Source: Ramlibacter sp. WS9 (GTDB lineage Bacteria; Pseudomonadota; Gammaproteobacteria; Burkholderiales; Burkholderiaceae_C). From it: 64,000 nucleotides of DNA. Shown here piece by piece: positions 15,723 through 22,766 of this stretch. Numbering within the stretch: the first letter of the stretch is position 1; each line of letters opens with the position of its first letter. Under the pieces are notes generated by a model. It saw only the letters and a list, made by a program, of their open reading frames with translations, did not search any database and was not told the origin of the DNA. Position numbers and translations under genes: made by a program. The DNA is taken from the NCBI RefSeq assembly GCF_003797765.1, contig NZ_RKMB01000013.1, positions 119,633 through 183,632 of the forward strand, given 5' to 3'.

Positions 15723-16601
15723 ATGCGAGACTTCTCACAAGACCATCGTTGGCTTTCCATCAACACCGCAACGGTGCGCAAGAGCCGCGGCGCGGACCTG
15801 CCATTGCCGGACATCATCGAAGCCTGTGCGCGCCGAGGCATTCGCGCCATCTCGCCCTGGCGCGACCAGGTCGCGGTTGCCGGGCTGGACACAATTTCAA
15901 GCCTTGTGAAGACCCACGGCCTGGAACTCTCGGGCTACTGCAGAGGCGGGATGTTCCCGGCGGCCGATGCACAAGGCCTTCGCGCTGCAAGAGACGACAA
16001 CCGGCGTGCGGTCGACGAAGCGTGTGAGCTGAACGCAGCGTGCCTGGTGCTGGTGGTGGGAGGATTGCCCGGCGCACTGGCCGGCAAGGCCGCGCACAAG
16101 GACATCGCCCTGTCACGCAGCCAGGTGCGCGACGGCATCGCCGAACTGCTGGACTATTCGCGGTCGCTGCGCATGCCGCTCGCCATCGAGCCGCTGCACC
16201 CGATGTATGCGGCGGATCGCGCGTGCATCAACACGATGGAACAGGCGCTGGATGTGTGCGACGAGCTCGACCCCGGACGGACGGGCGCGCTGGGCGTCGC
16301 CGTCGATGTCTATCACGTGTGGTGGGACCCGAAGCTGCAAGCGCAGATCATGCGCGCCGGCAAGGACCGCCTGCTGGCGTTCCATGTCTGCGACTGGATG
16401 ACCCCGACCACCGACCTTCTCAACGACCGCGGCATGATGGGCGACGGCGTCATCGACATCCCGCGCATCCGCGGGTGGGTGGAGGAACAGGGGTTCGCCG
16501 GCTACAGCGAGGTGGAGATCTTTTCCACCGGAAACTGGTGGCAAAAGGACCACGGCGAGGTGCTGGACACTTGCGTCCAGCGGCACCGCGCCGCGGTCTG
16601 A
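15723..16601 (+). CDS. sugar phosphate isomerase/epimerase family protein
   Basis: 292 residues of the AP endonuclease-2-like TIM barrel. Metal/substrate residues are seen in LAIEPLHPMY (Glu), VAVDVYHVWWDP (Asp-His), LAFHVCDW (His) and GYSEVEIFS (Glu), the usual metal-binding set of xylose-isomerase-like enzymes. Possible roles are sugar or keto-sugar isomerisation, inosose dehydration (IolE type) or epimerisation. Last gene of the operon; it starts 4 bp after the previous stop and ends 4 bp before convergent bactofilin. Confidence 0.83.
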   Translation: MRDFSQDHRWLSINTATVRKSRGADLPLPDIIEACARRGIRAISPWRDQVAVAGLDTISSLVKTHGLELSGYCRGGMFPAADAQGLRAARDDNRRAVDEACELNAACLVLVVGGLPGALAGKAAHKDIALSRSQVRDGIAELLDYSRSLRMPLAIEPLHPMYAADRACINTMEQALDVCDELDPGRTGALGVAVDVYHVWWDPKLQAQIMRAGKDRLLAFHVCDWMTPTTDLLNDRGMMGDGVIDIPRIRGWVEEQGFAGYSEVEIFSTGNWWQKDHGEVLDTCVQRHRAAV

Positions 16602-16605
16602 TTCG

Positions 16606-17142
16606 TCAGCCCGCGACTTGCAGGCCGGTGCGGCCGCCGCCGCTGGTCGTGTTGCTGGTGCTGCGGCTGGCCGCCGTGCCCGAGTCGATCTCGCCGGACA
16701 GCTGGCCGCCCTCTTCGATCACCACCTTGCCGTAGCGCACACGGCCCGTCACCTTGCCGGTCGCGTAGATGGTGAGCTTCTGGCGCACCGTCAGGTTGCC
16801 TTCGAACTGGCCACGAATTTCGGCGATGTCGATGTCCGCCGAACCCTTGAACGAGCCGCGCTCGGAAATCTGGATGACGCGCGAATCCATCGTGGCTTCC
16901 ACCGAGCCTTCGACCACCAGTGTGTCGCAATCGGTGATCTCGACGCCCTTCAGCTTGATGTTCGGGCCCACGGTGAGCTTGCTTTCACCCTCTTTGGCCG
17001 GCGCGGTGTTGGCCGCAGGCGTGGTGGGCGCCGCGGCGGCAGCCGCCGCGCCGGACGCAGCCGCGGCATTCGGGTTGCCGGGGTTGCGCTGGCTGTACGC
17101 GTCGGGCTCGCGCTTGTTGAAGAAGGGGGATTGCATTGCCAT
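16606..17142 (-). CDS. bactofilin (polymer-forming cytoskeletal protein)
   Basis: 178 residues. A disordered Ala/Pro N-terminus (about 1-55) leads to a bactofilin beta-helix of short GxLxV-like rungs: NIKLKGVEITDCDTLVVEGSV, ISERGSFKGSADIDIAEIRG, FEGNLTVRQKLTIYATGKVTG, VRYGKVVIEEGGQLSGEI. The C-terminal tail is Ser/Thr/Gly rich. Bactofilins form nucleotide-free filaments that place cell-wall enzymes or polar proteins. A GAGGAAG site precedes ATG 17142; ATG 17136 is a second option. No peptidase partner gene (M23) is next to it. Confidence 0.9.
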   Translation of the reverse strand: MAMQSPFFNKREPDAYSQRNPGNPNAAAASGAAAAAAAPTTPAANTAPAKEGESKLTVGPNIKLKGVEITDCDTLVVEGSVEATMDSRVIQISERGSFKGSADIDIAEIRGQFEGNLTVRQKLTIYATGKVTGRVRYGKVVIEEGGQLSGEIDSGTAASRSTSNTTSGGGRTGLQVAG

Positions 17143-17360
17143 GGTTTGTACTTCCTCTGAGTGGCGTTGAATGAGCTGCCGATGCTACGGATGGGCGGCA
17201 TTACATGTTCACGCCGCCGAGCAAGTTCGGTAACCAAGTTCGTTGCCCGCTTCAGACGTGCAAAAGATGTGTCTGCGACTTTTTCCGCACTCTGCGTAAA
17301 CAGATGTTGCCGTGAGCAACCTGCTGGAGCACCATTGCTGCTGAGCAGAGGAGAAATTCG

Positions 17361-18074
17361 ATGGCGCCCCGACTCCGCAACGTCCTGAAGTCAATCCTGG
17401 TCTGCGGCAGCGTGTTCGCCGCTGCGCTTGGCATCGCGCAGGATTCGGCGTCTGTGAACACCAACGCCGAAAACCTGATCGTCGTACTGCGCGAATCCAA
17501 GGGCGCCAACAAGCAGGACGAAACGCTGCGGCCTTTCGGCAAGGTTCGCGGGGTGCTGGCTGACGGCCGCGAGATCGAGCTGGACACGAGCTGGTACAAG
17601 TATCTTGGCGACATGCATATCCGGCTCGTGTTCGACGGCGGCCAGAGCATGCAAAGCGCGTCGTCGCAGGATTTGGCTCGGCTGCGCCTCAGCCCCGACG
17701 AAGCACTGAAGGTCGCTGTGTCCAACCTCAAGCGCCTCTACGGCGCGCCGGCCGCGCAGCCCTGGAGCGGCGCGCTGATGCAGGTGCAGAGCGAGTCGAC
17801 GGACTTGAACAGCAGCTACTTTCTCGATCGTGAGTTCTGGCGCGAGTTGCAGGCGCAGCACCCCCAAGGCCTCGTCGTGGCCGTGCCGCGCCGTGGCGGC
17901 CTGGTCTATGCGCCCGTGTCCGACGAAGCCGCCGTCGCCGATCTGCGATTCGGTGCTGCGGCACTCTATGCCGGCGGCGGCTCCGGTGCGCGCCTGTCGT
18001 CCGCGTTGTACCTGTTCAAGGATGGGCGCTGGTCGGTGTTCCAGCCGGCGATTGCGCAGGCCGATACGAACTAG
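17361..18074 (+). CDS. secreted or periplasmic protein of unknown function
   Basis: 237 residues. An N-terminal signal peptide (SILVCGSVFAAALGIAQ) is followed by a mature protein with DLARLRLSPDEALKVAVSNLKRLYG and LNSSYFLDREFWRELQAQHPQGLVVAVPRRGGLVYAPVSDEAAV. The latter part somewhat recalls DUF1444-type proteins, which show a similar SPEEAL...VPDRDLL pattern, but I do not claim membership. A good AGAGGAG ribosome site lies 6 bp before ATG 17361. It is followed by the structured repeat region and is not obviously in an operon. Confidence 0.72.
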   Translation: MAPRLRNVLKSILVCGSVFAAALGIAQDSASVNTNAENLIVVLRESKGANKQDETLRPFGKVRGVLADGREIELDTSWYKYLGDMHIRLVFDGGQSMQSASSQDLARLRLSPDEALKVAVSNLKRLYGAPAAQPWSGALMQVQSESTDLNSSYFLDREFWRELQAQHPQGLVVAVPRRGGLVYAPVSDEAAVADLRFGAAALYAGGGSGARLSSALYLFKDGRWSVFQPAIAQADTN

Positions 18075-18129
18075 CTTGCCCGCTCCTTTTGGCGTCTGCT
18101 TCCCAAGAGCGGCGATCGTGGACCGCGCG

Positions 18130-18386
18130 GCAACGCCGTGCATGGCCGGGCCGCGGCGCGATGGCTACGGCGTCCGGCATCGCTTGCTTTCGCAAGCTCC
18201 TGCCGGAGTCCCCGCGCTGAACGGTCTTGCGGCCCGCGCGGCACAACTCGCCTCCGCTACGCTGCGACTCAAACAAGTGCCGCGAGCATGAGACGGTCGC
18301 GTCGCAAGCGACGCTGGGCCGCAAGACCGTCCACCGCGGGCGCCTGGGCTTTATTCGCGCCGCGGCCCGGCCATGCACGGCGTTGC
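18130..18386 (+). repeat. 257-bp structured element, copy A
   Basis: Bounded by perfect 32-bp terminal inverted repeats (18130-18161 and 18355-18386). Inside are nested stems: TCCGGCA/TGCCGGA around a GCTTGC/GCAAGC hairpin; a 14-bp stem CGGTCTTGCGGCCC with GGGCCGCAAGACCG; a CGCGGCAC/GTGCCGCG arm with a 32-nt loop; and GCGTCGC/GCGACGC. Unpaired stretches TGGCTACGGCGT, GAGCATGAGACGGTC and CCTGGGCTTTAT are shared with copy B. No credible protein is encoded. It occupies most of the gene-free stretch 18075-18799 together with copy B. It could be a structured RNA or a non-autonomous mobile element; I saw no target duplication. Confidence 0.8.
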
Positions 18387-18478
18387 AGTGACAGCGTGGC
18401 GTGCCAGCGGTGGTGCGCCGACGTGTCGGCGGCCCCGTGAAGTGTTGGCACTCTACCGGTGGCGCGCCTCGATGATTT
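18387..18478. other. 92-bp spacer between the two structured elements
   Basis: No gene or clear promoter is seen. It contains one perfect palindrome GCCGAC-GT-GTCGGC (18417-18430). Because copies A and B are inverted, this spacer is the centre of a 606-bp overall inverted arrangement. The outer flanks, 18075-18129 and 18736-18799, also show nothing recognisable. Confidence 0.5.
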
Positions 18479-18735
18479 GCGAAGCTGTGCGTGGGCGGGC
18501 TGCGGCGCGAATAAAGCCCAGGTGCTTGCGGCGGGTGACTCCGCGACCCAGCACGGCTTCAGCCGTGCGACCGTCTCATGCTCGCGAAAATTGTTTGAAC
18601 GGAGCAAAGCGGAGAGAGTTTTTTCGCGCGGGTCGCGGGGTCTCCCGGCGCAAGGAATTCGGCTGGAGACTCGCGAAGCGAGCGATGCCGAACGCCGTAG
18701 CCATCGCGCCGCAGCCCGCCCACGCACAGCTTTGC
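18479..18735 (-). repeat. 257-bp structured element, copy B (inverted)
   Basis: Exactly the same length as copy A and opposite in orientation. Its 32-bp terminal repeats (18479-18510, 18704-18735) pair with each other at 31 of 32 positions but differ from those of copy A. The inner stems have the same layout with changed sequence: TTCGGC/GCCGAA, CTCGC/GCGAG, GACCCCGCGACCC with GGGTCGCGGAGTC, CGCGAAAA/TTTTCGCG and GCACGGC/GCCGTGC. Paired changes with kept pairing point to selection on the folded form. Confidence 0.8.
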
Positions 18736-18799
18736 CGCGAGGTCGACGAGCACCGACTTCGGAGAGAAGTGACGCATAGAACTTGCGAGATCGAAAAAA

Positions 18800-19399
18800 C
18801 TACCGCGACCCAGGGACTTCGAGCCGCCCCGCCACTGTGAACTTGCCGCCACCTTGCGGCGTCAAGACGACCATCTCACCGGTTGCCGGCGAAACTCCCG
18901 TCAAGGCAAGCACAGTTGAACCGTGCGTCACCATCACGACGTTGCCTGACGCGGGCTTGCGCGAGGCCAGCGCGCGCAGCTGCGCCACTTGCCGGCCGTC
19001 GGGATCGCTCCGGCCGAACAGGTTGGCCAGGGCGGGCGAGATTTCGGGGTCCTTGCGAAACGCGAGCCGCGCCGTCTCCAGGCAGCGACACCAGGGGCTG
19101 GAATAGAGCTGCGTGACCGCGACACTCCGCGCGCGGAACGCTTCGCCGATCTGCCTGGCGTGGGCACGGCCTTCGTCGCTGAGGTTTCGCTGGGTGCTGC
19201 AATCGGCCAGCACCATTCCTTCGGGGTCGCCCACTCCGGGCGTGGTGACCGCGTGCCGCATCAACACGACCTGGCCGCCGCCCTTGAGCAGCTTCCACAC
19301 CGCTTCGTCGGCAAACGCCGCAATGGGTGCTGCCCACGCGCACACGAGCAACACCGCCACCCACCAGGGACGTGACGCCGCGGTGCGCGTGCGGGCCAT
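18800..19399 (-). CDS. secreted histidine phosphatase-family protein
   Basis: 199 residues with a signal peptide (WWVAVLLVCAWAAPIAAFA, cut about 30). The branch-2-like phosphatase core is LMRHA (RH with the catalytic His), NLSDEGRAHARQIGEAF, YSSPWCRCLETARLAF with the second Arg, and VMVTHGSTVLALTG with the second His. The first motif is MRHA where many family members have RHG. Probable periplasmic phosphomonoesterase with unknown substrate. ATG 19399 overlaps the gspB stop (ATGA); a TTG one codon earlier is possible. It is thus the third gene of gspA-gspB. Confidence 0.8.
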   Translation of the reverse strand: MARTRTAASRPWWVAVLLVCAWAAPIAAFADEAVWKLLKGGGQVVLMRHAVTTPGVGDPEGMVLADCSTQRNLSDEGRAHARQIGEAFRARSVAVTQLYSSPWCRCLETARLAFRKDPEISPALANLFGRSDPDGRQVAQLRALASRKPASGNVVMVTHGSTVLALTGVSPATGEMVVLTPQGGGKFTVAGRLEVPGSR

Positions 19400-20202
19400 C
19401 AATACCCCACGGTGTAGCGGGCGCCACGGAAGCCGAGCACCGCCGTCTTGGGTTTGATCTCTTCGAGCGTTACGCCCGAGCCCAGGTCAGCGCCCTCCGC
19501 GACCACATTGCCGTTCACGATGAGCATGCGCTGGGCTTTGCTCGCGGAATACACGCCGCCTGTGATCGTGAGCTTGGGCGCGTCCGGAGGCAAGCCGGCC
19601 ACGGGGGCGGCAAGCGGGGCAGCTGCAGACGGCGCAGCACCCGGTGACAGCGGCGCAGGCCGGGCTGTGGGCGCGGGCGCAACGGACGGTGCGGGACCGG
19701 AGGGTGCGGCGCCTGAAGGTGGCGCCATGCCCGGCGGCGGAGCCGGTGGTGTGCCTTCGGGCATCGACGGCCTTCCCCGCATACGATCCGCGCGATTGGG
19801 CACAGGCGCAGACTGCGGCGGCGAGCCGGTTGGCGGTGGGCTGATCGGCGGCGCGACGACCGGCGGCTCCACAACCACAGGAGGCGGCATCACGGCCCGC
19901 GCTACCACCGGCTGCGGGACCGGCGGGGCTGCGAGTGGAGGCGCGATCACGACGGAAGATGGCTCTTGCACCGCTACGACGGATGTTGGACGAGGCGTGG
20001 GCGCATCGCGCAGCACGTACCAGCCACCGACCGCAATCACGGCAAGGCCCGCCGCGGCGCCCGCCCAGACCCATGGCGTGCTGCCCGCGCGCCGCGGCCC
20101 TTCCCCCATCGCGGTTCGCGCGGACTGCGCGTGGATGCCACGCGCGGGATCGCGCTCGCGCTGCGCGTCGGCTTTTTTCAGGGCGTCGAGGATGTATGAC
20201 AT
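19399..20202 (-). CDS. gspB: GspB-like type II secretion assembly factor
   Basis: 267 residues. It opens with MSYILDALKKADAQRERD, the GspB/ExeB cytoplasmic signature, followed by one membrane segment (VWAGAAAGLAVIAVGGWYVL, about 45-64). A long Pro/Ala-rich periplasmic linker and a GspB domain complete it (KLTITGGVYSASKAQRMLIVNG, GVTLEEIKPKTAVLGFRG). With GspA it helps the secretin GspD reach the outer membrane across peptidoglycan. It lies 9 bp after gspA. No other type II genes are in the window, so its secreton must be encoded elsewhere or be absent. Confidence 0.82.
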   Translation of the reverse strand: MSYILDALKKADAQRERDPARGIHAQSARTAMGEGPRRAGSTPWVWAGAAAGLAVIAVGGWYVLRDAPTPRPTSVVAVQEPSSVVIAPPLAAPPVPQPVVARAVMPPPVVVEPPVVAPPISPPPTGSPPQSAPVPNRADRMRGRPSMPEGTPPAPPPGMAPPSGAAPSGPAPSVAPAPTARPAPLSPGAAPSAAAPLAAPVAGLPPDAPKLTITGGVYSASKAQRMLIVNGNVVAEGADLGSGVTLEEIKPKTAVLGFRGARYTVGY

Positions 20203-20211
20203 GGCTGGGGC

Positions 20212-21870
20212 CTAAGGCTCGGTGCGCAGGCGCGGTTCTTCGACGCCCGCGGCGCGATTGAGTTGCATGTACGTCAAGGGGCCAGGATGGCCATCGGCCG
20301 TCAATCCATGGGCCAGTTGGAAAGCACGCAGTTGCGGCTTCAGCGCGGCGTGCGCCTCGCGCCTGTCTTTGGGGAGGGAGGTGCCGTTCGTCGCGGCGAG
20401 CCGTGCAAGCACCCAGTCCACCGTCTCAGCACCCGGCGCGGCGGCGGCCCGGCTGTTGTATCCCGGCGGCGCCCGCCAAAGCGTGGAGAACTCACCCCGC
20501 CAGCGCGCGGCCAGCGCCGCCAGCGTCACCGTCTGTTCGGTGCCGCCGGCGCGCAGGGTCGCGCTGTCGCGGCCCAGGGCCGTGAGCACGGCGTAGGTGG
20601 GCGCGCCGGTTTCCGCGTCGAGCGTCAGGATGCCCGGCCGCCCCAGTTCGCGGATCAACGACAGGTTGAGGTTCTTGCTGAAACACTGCAGCTGTTCTTT
20701 TTGCAGTGCCCTGCACGGGTCCTTGCCTTCGGGCACCGCTTTCCATGCCTGCGCCAGTTCGCGCCAGGCCTCGTTGGAATCGCGCAGCAAGACGGGCGCG
20801 GCGACGCTGGCGGCCGCTGCGGGAACCTGGATGGCAGGCGCCTTTTCTGCAGGCGTGATCACGGTTGTGCTGGCGGGTGCGCTGGCCGGCACGGCCTTGG
20901 CGACGACCGGCGTGGGCGCCCGTGCGGGCTCTCGCACCACCTGATTCACCGCCGCCAGCAGGCCCGCGCCCGCCACCACGCCAAGGCCCAGCACCGCGGC
21001 CGTGCGGCGCGCCGCCGACGGTGCGGGCATGGGCTTGTCGAACACCTCGGCGGCGGCCTTGTCGACGGTGGCCTTATCCACCAAAGCCTGGTTGTTGGCG
21101 AACGCGCCGAGCAGCGCCCGGTCGCACAGCAGGTTGACGCGGCGCGGCACACCGCGCGACAGCTCGTGCACGCGCTGCAATGCCTTGCGGTCGAACGGCA
21201 GCGGCCGGGAAAGCCCGGCGACTTCCAGGCGATGCTGCACGTACTGCGCCGTTTCCGCCGGCGTCAGCGCACCGAGGTGATAGCGCGCGATGACACGCTG
21301 AGCCAATTGCTCCAGCTCGGGCCGTGCCAGCATGGTGCGCAGCTCGGGCTGCCCGATGAGGATGATCTGCAGCAACTTGCGCTCGCGCGTTTCCAGGTTG
21401 GTCAGCAGGCGCAGCTGTTCCAGCACCTCGGCAGAGAGGTTTTGCGCCTCGTCGATGATGAGGACGTTGTTGCGCCCCGCAGCGTGGGCTTCGAGCAGAA
21501 AGGCGTTCAGCGGATCCAGGTAGTCCTTCACCGTGGGCCCGCCCCGATCGGCCTGAGCTTGTCGAAGGCTCTGCGGCACGGCAATGTGGAATTCGTCGCA
21601 CACCGATTGCAGCAGCTCGATCACGGTGAGCTTGGGGTTGAAGATGTAGGCGACGTTGCAGTCCTGCGGGATCTGCTCCAGGAACAGGCGGCACACCGTC
21701 GTCTTGCCGGTGCCGATCTCGCCCGACAGCAGCACGAAGCCGCCGCCCCCGCCCAGCCCGTACAGCAGGTGCGCCAACGCCTCCCGGTGGCGGTCGCTCA
21801 TGAACAGGTAGCGCGGATCCGGCGCGATCGAGAACGGTTCGCTCTTCAGTCCGAAATAGGGCGCATACAT
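20212..21870 (-). CDS. gspA: GspA/ExeA-like ATPase with peptidoglycan-binding domain
   Basis: 552 residues. It starts MYAPYFGLKSEPFSIAPDP, the ExeA hallmark. The AAA ATPase has Walker A GEIGTGKT (50-57), Walker B VLIIDEAQ (about 136-143) and LIGQPEL (sensor). A membrane segment lies about 288-308. The periplasmic part ends in a peptidoglycan-binding domain near 490-540 (LRAFQLAHGLTADGHPGPLT). Residues 101-109 (SLRQAQADR) are an unusual insert derived from a dispersed repeat. ATG 21870 is chosen because the frame upstream to 22386 is antisense to vapBC. Confidence 0.84.
   Translation of the reverse strand: MYAPYFGLKSEPFSIAPDPRYLFMSDRHREALAHLLYGLGGGGGFVLLSGEIGTGKTTVCRLFLEQIPQDCNVAYIFNPKLTVIELLQSVCDEFHIAVPQSLRQAQADRGGPTVKDYLDPLNAFLLEAHAAGRNNVLIIDEAQNLSAEVLEQLRLLTNLETRERKLLQIILIGQPELRTMLARPELEQLAQRVIARYHLGALTPAETAQYVQHRLEVAGLSRPLPFDRKALQRVHELSRGVPRRVNLLCDRALLGAFANNQALVDKATVDKAAAEVFDKPMPAPSAARRTAAVLGLGVVAGAGLLAAVNQVVREPARAPTPVVAKAVPASAPASTTVITPAEKAPAIQVPAAAASVAAPVLLRDSNEAWRELAQAWKAVPEGKDPCRALQKEQLQCFSKNLNLSLIRELGRPGILTLDAETGAPTYAVLTALGRDSATLRAGGTEQTVTLAALAARWRGEFSTLWRAPPGYNSRAAAAPGAETVDWVLARLAATNGTSLPKDRREAHAALKPQLRAFQLAHGLTADGHPGPLTYMQLNRAAGVEEPRLRTEP
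21546..21571 (-). repeat. dispersed GAGCTTGTCGAAGGC-type repeat inside gspA
   Basis: Reads on plus as GATCGGCCTGAGCTTGTCG followed by AAGGCTC. The core CTTCGACAAGCTCAGG is a repeat commonly scattered between genes in beta- and gammaproteobacteria. Here it lies within the ATPase domain of gspA and is translated in frame without a stop, adding about nine to twelve residues between strand HIAVP and the TVKDYLDPLN helix. Confidence 0.65.
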
Positions 21871-21950
21871 GGGCGCAAGGATAACGCCCTGCCTTTGGCA
21901 CGCGGGCGCCGCTCGTTTCCGCCGCGATCCTGTCCGGCACACATCCCGCG

Positions 21951-21969
21951 CTACACATAACCCGTGTAG
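21951..21969. promoter_or_regulatory. palindromic operator before vapBC
   Basis: CTACAC-ATAACCC-GTGTAG, 6-bp perfect arms, ending 9 bp before the antitoxin ATG. Position and symmetry fit autorepression by the VapBC complex, the usual mode for this family. Confidence 0.5.
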
Positions 21970-21978
21970 ACTTTGGTC

Positions 21979-22284
21979 ATGGCCAATCTCACGCTTTCCA
22001 TTGACGATAAGCTGCTCCAGGCTGCGCGCGTGCGTGCCGTCAAGGAGCGAACCAGCGTCAACGAAATATGCCGCCAGGCACTGGAAGCCTATGCGCGCGC
22101 GTCCGGCTCGCAACGGCTGGAGCGCTACCTGCGCGTGCAGGCCGCGATCGATGCCGCGCCGCGAAGCAGTCCTCCCCTGCCCGCCGTATGGAAAAGCCGG
22201 GACGAGATGTATGAGCAGGTCTTGGACGAACGCCACCCCACGCTGCGCCGCCCAGGCAAAGGTCCTCGGAAGGCACCCTCCTGA
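21979..22284 (+). CDS. vapB: VapB-like antitoxin, ribbon-helix-helix type
   Basis: 101 residues. The N-terminus ANLTLSIDDKLLQAARVRAVKERTSVNEICRQAL is a ribbon-helix-helix (strand LTLSID, then two helices), giving a DNA-binding dimer. The charged, Pro-rich C-terminus (residues 60-101) would be the toxin-neutralising tail. ATG 21979 is preferred over TTG 21973. It ends in TGATG overlapping the toxin start, so antitoxin translation is coupled to toxin. It diverges from gspA. Confidence 0.8.
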   Translation: MANLTLSIDDKLLQAARVRAVKERTSVNEICRQALEAYARASGSQRLERYLRVQAAIDAAPRSSPPLPAVWKSRDEMYEQVLDERHPTLRRPGKGPRKAPS

Positions 22285-22766
22285 TGCGTTTCTTCGACAC
22301 CAACGTCCTGGTCTATGCGCAGGACGCTCTCGATCCAGCCAAACAGTCCACTGCCCGCAAACTGGTCCAGGAAGCCATAGGCGCAAGTGAATTCACGATC
22401 AGCACGCAGGTCATGCAAGAGTTCTACGCCGTCGCCGCGAGACGGCAGTTGCTCTCTCCCACCCAGGCCTCGACCCTGGTTCAGGCGTGGGCGGAAAATG
22501 AAGTCGTGAGCAGCACACCCGAGTTGGTCCTGCGTGCATTTGCCCTTCAGCAAAGCAGCCAGCTGTCGGTGTGGGATGCCTTGATCGTCCAGGCCGCGCT
22601 CGACGCAGGATGCACCACGCTCTACACCGAGGACATGCAACACGGCATGCGGTTCGGTAACCTCGAACTTGTCAATCCCTTTCTCGTGCCGGCCGCGGTG
22701 CACGAGCCGCCGGCACCCTACCGGGCGGCCAAAAGGCGAGCAGTCGCAAAGGCAACCCGCTCCTGA
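22284..22766 (+). CDS. vapC: PIN-domain toxin (VapC family)
   Basis: 160 residues. PIN nuclease core: FFDTNVLVYAQD at the N-terminus (first acidic pair), STQVMQEFYAVAAR (second acid), SVWDALIVQAALDAG (third acid) and TLYTEDMQHG (last). The Asp/Glu set is intact, so an active Mg-dependent RNase is expected. Family members are usually about 130-140 residues. This one has about 20 extra basic C-terminal residues after NPFL (PYRAAKRRAVAKATRS). It ends 1 bp before the convergent MFS gene. Confidence 0.83.
   Translation: MRFFDTNVLVYAQDALDPAKQSTARKLVQEAIGASEFTISTQVMQEFYAVAARRQLLSPTQASTLVQAWAENEVVSSTPELVLRAFALQQSSQLSVWDALIVQAALDAGCTTLYTEDMQHGMRFGNLELVNPFLVPAAVHEPPAPYRAAKRRAVAKATRS

Noticed and set aside
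18016..18840. Several open frames in the gene-free stretch
   Set aside because: They read through the structured elements on both strands, are Arg/Ala-rich and show no domain; the palindromic structure explains their presence.
21871..22386. Extended N-terminus for GspA
   Set aside because: It would run antisense across vapBC; the ExeA-typical MYAPYFGLK start is at 21870.
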